Shown here: positions 59,317 to 64,000 of the stretch, in pieces
How positions within the stretch are numbered: the first letter of the stretch is position 1
How the letters are laid out: the number at the start of each line of letters is the position of its first letter
DNA from: Streptomyces sp. NBC_01716
GTDB taxonomy: Bacteria; Actinomycetota; Actinomycetes; Streptomycetales; Streptomycetaceae
NCBI RefSeq assembly: GCF_036248275.1
Contig: NZ_CP109181.1
Location: 7,006,001-7,070,000 of the forward strand
Direction of reading: 5' to 3'
DNA length: 64,000 nucleotides
The notes under the pieces: generated by a model
Databases searched by the model: none
The model's input: the letters and a program-made list of their open reading frames with translations, nothing else
What the model was told of the DNA's origin: nothing
Made by a program: the position numbers and the translations under genes

Positions 59317-60582
59317 TCAGCGGTACTGGAGGTACCGGGCCCGCGTCGCCCGGAACGCGGCGAGTTCGGCGCGCCAGGCCCCGACCACCTCGTCGGTGTC
59401 CGCGCCCGCGTCTATCAATGTGCGTACGGAGGCCGAGCCGGTCAGCTTGTCGATCCAGTTGTCCGGGCGCCAGGCGAAGCCGCTCCACGACTGCTTCGCC
59501 GTCACCAGCAGCGCGATGCCCGTACGTACCGGGTCGAACGACTCCCGGTCGTGGACGTGCAGTTGGACCCCGCCCACCGTCCTGCCCTGGAACTTGGAGA
59601 AGGTCGGCGCGAAGTACGCCTCGCGGAAGTGGACCCCGCGCAGCTCCTGCGCGTTGGCGGCCTCGGCCCACGCGCGGTCGACGCCCTCGGCGCCCAGGAG
59701 TTCGAAGGGGCGGGTCGTGCCGCGCCCCTCGGAGAGGTTGGTGCCCTCGAAGAGGCAGGTGCCCGAGTAGACCAACGCGGTCTCCGGCGCCGGCATGTTG
59801 GGGCTCGGCGGCACCCAGGGCAGACCGGTCCCGTCGAAGAAGTCGGCGCGGCGCCAGCCGGACATCCGCACGATGTCCAGCTCCACCGGCCGGCCGAGGA
59901 ACTCACCGTTGAAGAGCAGCGCCAGTTCGGTGACCGTCATGCCGTGCGCCTGCGAGATCGGCCTGCGCCCGACGAAGGTCGCGAACTCCGGGTGCAGGAC
60001 CGGTCCGAGCGCCGCCCGGCCGGTGACGGGATTGGGCCGGTCGAGTACGACGAAGCGCTTGCCGGCGATGGCCGCCGCCTCCATGCAGTCGTACAGCGTC
60101 CAGATGTAGGTGTAGAAGCGGGCGCCCGCGTCCTGGATGTCGAAGACGACCGTGTCGACCCCGGACGCGGTGAAGACGTCGGCGAGCCGCTGCCCGCTGA
60201 TCTGGTACGTGTCGTACACCGGCAGCCCGGTCGCCGGGTCGTCGTACCTGCCCTCGGAGCCGCCGGCCTGGGCCGTGCCCCGGAAGCCGTGCTCGGGGCC
60301 GAAGACGGCGGTGAGGTCGACGCGTTCGTCCGGGTGCATGACGTCGACGATGTGCCGCACGTCCCGGGTCACACCGGTCGGGTTGGTGACGACCCCGATC
60401 CGCTGACCGGCCAGCAGCCGGTAGCCGTCGGCCGCCAGCCGGTCGAAGCCCGTGAGGACCCGCCCGCTGTCGCCGCCCCGGCCCCGGTCGGCCGCCGCGG
60501 CGGACGGTGCCCCGGCCGCGCGCGCCGCGCCTGCCGCCCCCACCGCGCTCGCGGCGAGCAAACCTCGTCTGGACAGGCTCAT
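59317..60582 (-). CDS. DUF1343/NamZ-type exo-beta-N-acetylmuramidase
   Basis: 421 aa with a twin-arginine signal (SRRGLLAAS) and Ala-rich region to about 31. The body has LTGFDRLAADGYRLLAGQRIGVVTNPTGV, VFGPEHGFRGTAQAGGSEGRYDDP and TGLPVYDTYQISG, the hallmarks of the DUF1343/GH171 family. NamZ removes terminal MurNAc from cell-wall fragments. Probably extracellular, in peptidoglycan recycling. GGAGG lies 7 nt before ATG 60582. Confidence 0.88.
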   Translation of the reverse strand: MSLSRRGLLAASAVGAAGAARAAGAPSAAAADRGRGGDSGRVLTGFDRLAADGYRLLAGQRIGVVTNPTGVTRDVRHIVDVMHPDERVDLTAVFGPEHGFRGTAQAGGSEGRYDDPATGLPVYDTYQISGQRLADVFTASGVDTVVFDIQDAGARFYTYIWTLYDCMEAAAIAGKRFVVLDRPNPVTGRAALGPVLHPEFATFVGRRPISQAHGMTVTELALLFNGEFLGRPVELDIVRMSGWRRADFFDGTGLPWVPPSPNMPAPETALVYSGTCLFEGTNLSEGRGTTRPFELLGAEGVDRAWAEAANAQELRGVHFREAYFAPTFSKFQGRTVGGVQLHVHDRESFDPVRTGIALLVTAKQSWSGFAWRPDNWIDKLTGSASVRTLIDAGADTDEVVGAWRAELAAFRATRARYLQYR

Positions 60583-60625
60583 TCGGCCACCTCCGTGATC
60601 AAGCCAACTGTCATGGACACGGACT

Positions 60626-60806
60626 CTAGGGCGTGTTTGAGAAGTAGCGTCGTCCGCCCATCGGGCGGGGCCCACGGCGTCTGGTGCGTGCGATCGCAAG
60701 GCGGAGGATCATCCTCGTACTGGACGTACTTGGATGACTCCAACAACGCAGCGAGCGCGCGTGCCAGGCGTCGTGGGCCAGACGGGACTTCTAAAACACG
60801 CCCTAG
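60626..60806. mobile_element. MITE-like element B with 20-bp terminal inverted repeats
   Basis: 181 bases bounded by CTAGGGCGTGTTTGAGAAGT (60626-60645) and its reverse complement with one mismatch (60787-60806). The outer CTAG on both sides may be the target site. The core 60683-60706, read on the minus strand, matches element A2 at 53554-53577 apart from one base. Non-coding. Confidence 0.8.
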
Positions 60807-60885
60807 TGCCGGGACCACGCCGGTTCACCAGGTCGGAGCGGGGGAGCACGGAGCCGTTCCGGTATGGGCTCTTCCCCGCGACATA

Positions 60886-60899
60886 CCGACTGGTTAGTC
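60886..60899. promoter_or_regulatory. Operator-like imperfect palindrome before the SDR gene
   Basis: ACCGACTGGTTAGT has half-sites ACCGAC and GTTAGT (two mismatches as inverted repeat). The position, about 50 bases before the SDR start, and the TetR gene two genes on suggest a local operator. Confidence 0.5.
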
Positions 60900-60948
60900 T
60901 CTCTTGGTCGAGCGGTGGACACCGCGGGGAATCCGAGAGGCAGGTCCG

Positions 60949-61713
60949 ATGAGTACGGTGCGGGGCGCGCGAGTGGTGGTCACAGGAGCCGGCGGCGGTA
61001 TCGGTGCCGCGCTCGCCGGCAGATTCGCCGCCGGGGGCGCCCGCGTCGTCGTCAATGATCTCGACGCCGTCAAGGCCCATGCCGTCGCCGAGAGCGTCGG
61101 CGGCATCGCCCTGCCGGGCGAGGCCTCCGCCGTGGTCGAGCAGGCGCGCGACGCGCTCGGCGGCGCCGTCGACATCTACTGCGCCAACGCGGGCTACGGC
61201 ACGGCCGGTGACCCGTTCGCCGACGAGGAGATCTGGGCGTCGGCCTGGGACGTCAACGTCATGGCACATGTCCGTGCCTCCCGGATCCTGCTGCCCGACT
61301 GGCTGGAGCGCGGCGAGGGCCGGTTCATCTCCACCGTCTCCGCCGCCGGACTGCTCACGATGATCGGCGCGGCGCCCTACAGCGTCACCAAGCACGGCGC
61401 GCTCGCCTACGCGGAATGGCTCTCGCTCACCTACCGCCACCGGGGGCTCAAGGTCCACGCGATCTGCCCGCAGGGAGTCCGTACGGACATGCTGACCGCC
61501 GCCGGATCGGCGGGCGAACTCGTCCTGGCCCCGACGGCGATCGAGCCCGAGGACGTCGCCGACGCGCTGTTCGACGCGATGGACGAGGACCGGTTCCTGG
61601 TGCTGCCGCACGCCGAGGTGGCCGAGTACTACCGGGCCCGCTCCGGCGACCCCGACCGCTGGCTGGTCGGCATGAACCAGATTCAGCAGAAATGGGAAGG
61701 AAGCGGGCGGTGA
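60949..61713 (+). CDS. Short-chain dehydrogenase/reductase
   Basis: 254 aa classical SDR. TGAGGGIG (12-19) binds the cofactor; NAG is at 80-82; the active site is Ser131, Tyr144 and Lys148. Asp37 after the second strand (VVNDLD) favours NAD(H). Substrate unknown; neighbours suggest 3-hydroxyacyl-CoA or a steroid-like compound. Confidence 0.93.
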   Translation: MSTVRGARVVVTGAGGGIGAALAGRFAAGGARVVVNDLDAVKAHAVAESVGGIALPGEASAVVEQARDALGGAVDIYCANAGYGTAGDPFADEEIWASAWDVNVMAHVRASRILLPDWLERGEGRFISTVSAAGLLTMIGAAPYSVTKHGALAYAEWLSLTYRHRGLKVHAICPQGVRTDMLTAAGSAGELVLAPTAIEPEDVADALFDAMDEDRFLVLPHAEVAEYYRARSGDPDRWLVGMNQIQQKWEGSGR

Positions 61714-61847
61714 GGGAGGTCCTGGGCGGGCCGCCCGGCGCGACGAGTGGGAAGATCCTCGGGCGCGTACCGCGTTCACGCCATCAGAGGGCGGCGGACA
61801 CCACGGCGGCGTACACCGTTCAGGACTGAGAAAGGCAGGTGGCGACA

Positions 61848-62441
61848 GTGGCCAGAAAGACGGACGGGAACTCCATCCCCGTACCCCAGCGGCTGCTGGC
61901 CGCCGCCACCCGGCTCTTCGCCGAGCAGGGCTACGGCAGCACGTCGGTCCAGGAGATCGTGGAGGCGGCGGGCGTCACCAAGGGCGCGCTGTACCACTAC
62001 TTCGGCTCCAAGGAAGACCTCCTCCAGGAGGTGTACGCGCGGGTGCTCCGCCTCCAGCAGGAGCGGCTGGACGCCTTCGCCGACGCCGACGAGCCCGTGG
62101 AGCGGCGGCTGCGCGCGGCGGCGGCGGACGTGGTCGTGACCACCATCGACAACCTGGACGACGCGGCGATCTTCTTCCGCTCGATGCACCATCTGAGCCC
62201 GGAGAAGAACAAGCAGGTACGGGCCGAGCGGCGGCGCTACCACGAACGCTTCCGCGCGCTGGTCGAAGAAGGCCAGCGCGGCGGGGTGTTCACCGCCGCC
62301 ACCCCGGCCGACCTGGTGGTGGACTACCACTTCGGGTCGGTCCACCATCTCTCCACCTGGTACCGGCCGGACGGGCCGCTCACCCCGCAGCAGGTCGCCG
62401 ACCACCTCGCCGACCTGCTGCTGCGCGCACTGCGCCCCTGA
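61848..62441 (+). CDS. TetR-family regulator of the acyl-CoA locus
   Basis: 197 aa from GTG 61848 (GTG 61839 possible). The HTH is at about 13-58 (LLAAATRLFAEQGYGSTSVQEIVEAAGVTKGALYHYF) and the C-terminal domain resembles TetR_C of fatty-acid regulators (RSMHHLSPEKNKQVRAERRRYHERF). It sits between the SDR and acyl-CoA dehydrogenase genes and probably controls them. Confidence 0.9.
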   Translation: MARKTDGNSIPVPQRLLAAATRLFAEQGYGSTSVQEIVEAAGVTKGALYHYFGSKEDLLQEVYARVLRLQQERLDAFADADEPVERRLRAAAADVVVTTIDNLDDAAIFFRSMHHLSPEKNKQVRAERRRYHERFRALVEEGQRGGVFTAATPADLVVDYHFGSVHHLSTWYRPDGPLTPQQVADHLADLLLRALRP

Positions 62442-62453
62442 CCGGCCGCCGCG

Positions 62454-63668
62454 CTACAGGTACTTCTTCAACTCCCGGCGCGCCAGGGACCGTTGGTGCA
62501 CCTCGTCCGGCCCGTCCGCCAGCCGCAGGGTCCGCGCCGCGGTCCACAGCTCCGCCAGCGGGTAGTCCTGGCTCACCCCGCCCGCGCCGTGCAGTTGCAC
62601 CGCGCTGTCGATGATGTCGACCACCGCGCGCGGCGTCGCGATCTTGATCGCCTGGATCTCCGTGTGCGCGCCCCGGTTGCCCACCGTGTCCATCAGCCAG
62701 GCCGTCTTGAGCACGAGCAGGCGCAGCTGCTCGACCGTCACGCGTGCGTCCGCGATCCAGTTCCCCACCACACCCTGCCGCGCGATGGGCTTCCCGAAGG
62801 CCGTACGGGACACGGCCCGCCGGCACATCAGCTCGATGGCGCGCTCGGCCATGCCGATCAGCCGCATGCAGTGGTGGATCCGGCCGGGGCCGAGCCGGGC
62901 CTGGGCGATGGCGAAACCGCCGCCCTCCTCGCCGATCAGACTGGCCGCCGGGACACGGACGTCCGAGAAGACGACCTCGGCGTGGCCGCCGTGGGAGTGG
63001 TCCTCGTAGCCGTACACGCTCATCGCGCGGACGACGGTGAGGCCGGGGGTGTCGCGCGGGACGAGGATCATCGACTGCTGGCGGCGGGTGTCGGCGCCGT
63101 CCGGGTCGGTCTTGCCCATCACGATGAAGATCCGGCAGTCCGGGTTCATGGCTCCGGAGATGTACCACTTACGGCCGTTGATCACGTAGTCGTCGCCGTC
63201 GCGCTCGATCCTGGTCCGGATGTTCGTCGCGTCGGACGAGGCGACCTCCGGCTCGGTCATCGCGAACGCCGAGCGGATCTCACCGTCGAGCAGCGGTTCC
63301 AGCCACCGCTTCTTCTGCTCGTCGCTGCCGAACTGGGCGAGCACTTCCATGTTCCCGGTGTCGGGCGCCGCGCAGTTGAGCGCCGTCGGGGCCAACTGCG
63401 GGCTCCGGCCGGTGATTTCGGCCAAGGGTGCGTACTGGAGGTTGGTCAGCCCGGCGCCGTGCTCCGCGTCCGGGAGGAAGAGATTCCACAGCCCCTGCCT
63501 GCGCGCCTCGGCCTTCAGCTCACCCACGACAGCCGGGGTGTCCCAGGGATCGGCGAGCCGGGCCCGCTGTTCCCGGGCGATCGCCTCGGCGGGGAAGACA
63601 TGCTCGTCCATGAACGCCAGCAGCCTGGCGCGGAGTTCCTCGGTGCGGGCGTCGAACGCGAAGTCCAT
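62454..63668 (-). CDS. Acyl-CoA dehydrogenase (ACAD10/11-like)
   Basis: 404 aa. Beta-domain AFAMTEPEVASSDATNI and WYISGAMNPDCRIFIVMGKTD are clear, with FAD-binding RTAFGKPIARQGVV and the C-terminal QLHGAGGVSQDYPLAELW; the late catalytic Glu position of this subgroup is not obvious. It oxidises an acyl-CoA thioester. It is followed on the same strand by an APH-like kinase gene, the pair that in human ACAD10/11 is a single fusion that processes 4-hydroxyacyl-CoAs through phosphorylation. Confidence 0.92.
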   Translation of the reverse strand: MDFAFDARTEELRARLLAFMDEHVFPAEAIAREQRARLADPWDTPAVVGELKAEARRQGLWNLFLPDAEHGAGLTNLQYAPLAEITGRSPQLAPTALNCAAPDTGNMEVLAQFGSDEQKKRWLEPLLDGEIRSAFAMTEPEVASSDATNIRTRIERDGDDYVINGRKWYISGAMNPDCRIFIVMGKTDPDGADTRRQQSMILVPRDTPGLTVVRAMSVYGYEDHSHGGHAEVVFSDVRVPAASLIGEEGGGFAIAQARLGPGRIHHCMRLIGMAERAIELMCRRAVSRTAFGKPIARQGVVGNWIADARVTVEQLRLLVLKTAWLMDTVGNRGAHTEIQAIKIATPRAVVDIIDSAVQLHGAGGVSQDYPLAELWTAARTLRLADGPDEVHQRSLARRELKKYL

Positions 63669-63675
63669 GGCCGGG

Positions 63676-64000
63676 TCAGCCTTCCTGGAGGGTGGTGAGG
63701 CCGTGCTCGATGAAGACGGGGACGAGATCGCCGATGCGCTCGAAACCGCCGCCGACCGTCCGGCCCAGCGTGTAGCGGTAGTGGATGCCTTCGAGGATCA
63801 CGGCGAGCTTGAACCAGGCGAAGGCCGTGTACCAGGCGATCGCCGAGGTGTCGCGGCCCGAACCGGCGGCGTAGCGCTCGACCAGTTCGGCCGGGTCGGG
63901 ATGGCCGGCCGCGCCGGCGGTCGTACTGATCGGGGAGCCCGTGATCTCCAGCGGCGCGCTGTACATCACCAGCAGACCGAGGTCGGTCAGCGGGTCGCCG
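63676..64000 (-). CDS. APH-like phosphotransferase, C-terminal part (runs off right edge)
   Basis: The last about 107 codons only. GDPLTDLGLLVMYSAP, the C-terminal part of the catalytic/metal region, and FAWFKLAVILEGIHYRY identify the aminoglycoside phosphotransferase fold of the ACAD10/11 type. It should phosphorylate 4-hydroxyacyl-CoA (or a related alcohol) for the adjacent dehydrogenase. Only 7 bases separate its stop from the dehydrogenase start at 63668, so they are one operon. The start lies outside the window. Confidence 0.88.
   Translation of the reverse strand, partial: GDPLTDLGLLVMYSAPLEITGSPISTTAGAAGHPDPAELVERYAAGSGRDTSAIAWYTAFAWFKLAVILEGIHYRYTLGRTVGGGFERIGDLVPVFIEHGLTTLQEG

Larger units (their letters stand above)
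60583..60948. other. Intergenic region with repeat element and SDR promoter
   Basis: 366 bases. Element B (60626-60806) fills half; the rest holds the SDR promoter and the operator-like site at 60886. No gene. Confidence 0.6.

Noticed and set aside
1..64000. Very long antisense open frames (several over 400 codons)
   Set aside because: They mirror the strong third-position GC of genes on the other strand and lack ribosome sites and recognisable domains.
1..64000. CRISPR array, tRNA or rRNA gene, prophage, biosynthetic gene cluster
   Set aside because: No regularly spaced repeats, no cloverleaf-like sequence, no phage structural genes and no PKS/NRPS-type core enzyme were found. The glycosyltransferases and exporters alone do not make a cluster.

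Overview
The window is chromosomal DNA from a Streptomyces or a very close relative. The evidence is very high GC with strong third-position bias, frequent GTG/TTG starts, SepF-like and streptogrisin genes, a das-type aminosugar transporter locus, and dense single-gene regulators. No tRNA, rRNA, CRISPR array, intact insertion sequence or prophage was seen. From memory (not searched), the order sepF-like / dnaE2 / Y-family / lipase / LPMO / GDSL lipase / hmgA resembles the S. coelicolor SCO1750 to SCO1715 region.

Layout. 1-5.1 kb: hypothetical genes, a GT4 glycosyltransferase coupled to a beta-rich protein, a WYL regulator and an I78 inhibitor. 5.2-10.1 kb: PAP2 phosphatase, DHA2 drug exporter, glutaryl-CoA dehydrogenase-like enzyme behind a near-perfect operator, and a SepF paralogue. 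10.4-14.3 kb: a DUF5685 protein with a Cys-rich tail and two streptogrisin-type secreted proteases. 14.5-19 kb: an SOS-box-preceded dnaE2 plus a catalytically degenerate Y-family gene (mutasome-like pair). 19.2-28.1 kb: a polymer-degradation block with a lipase, a sortase-anchored AA10 LPMO, a CBM3-GH16 enzyme, and a das-like set (GH20 hexosaminidase, two permeases, binding protein, divergent GntR regulator). 29-32.8 kb: a response regulator and a TctCBA tricarboxylate transporter.

33-41.9 kb: methyltransferase-Nudix fusion, DUF402, double GNAT, a small GntR regulator, an ABC exporter, an AAA ATPase, and a coupled GT2-GT2-deacetylase operon. 42.4-46.5 kb: a secreted GDSL lipase, a small conserved-looking protein, and a drug-type ABC exporter facing a TetR repressor across twin inverted operators. 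46.6-53.3 kb: a stand-alone type-ISP-like domain protein, homogentisate dioxygenase with a GntR regulator, a TetR regulator and a molybdopterin oxidoreductase. 53.5-64 kb: small palindromic mobile-like repeats, aldehyde dehydrogenase, several regulators, MaoC, SoxR, NamZ-type muramidase, and an acyl-CoA locus (SDR, TetR, acyl-CoA dehydrogenase, APH-like kinase cut by the window edge).

The most useful signals beyond gene calls are regulatory. A 17-bp palindrome is shared by two distant catabolic genes. A 15-bp motif is shared by a TetR gene and a MaoC gene. Inverted repeats sit on the hmgA promoter, in the das-like divergent promoter and at the ABC/TetR pair. There are also three related non-coding palindromic elements. 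I found no convincing wholly new multi-gene system; the orphan type-ISP-like protein is the most promising defence-related lead.
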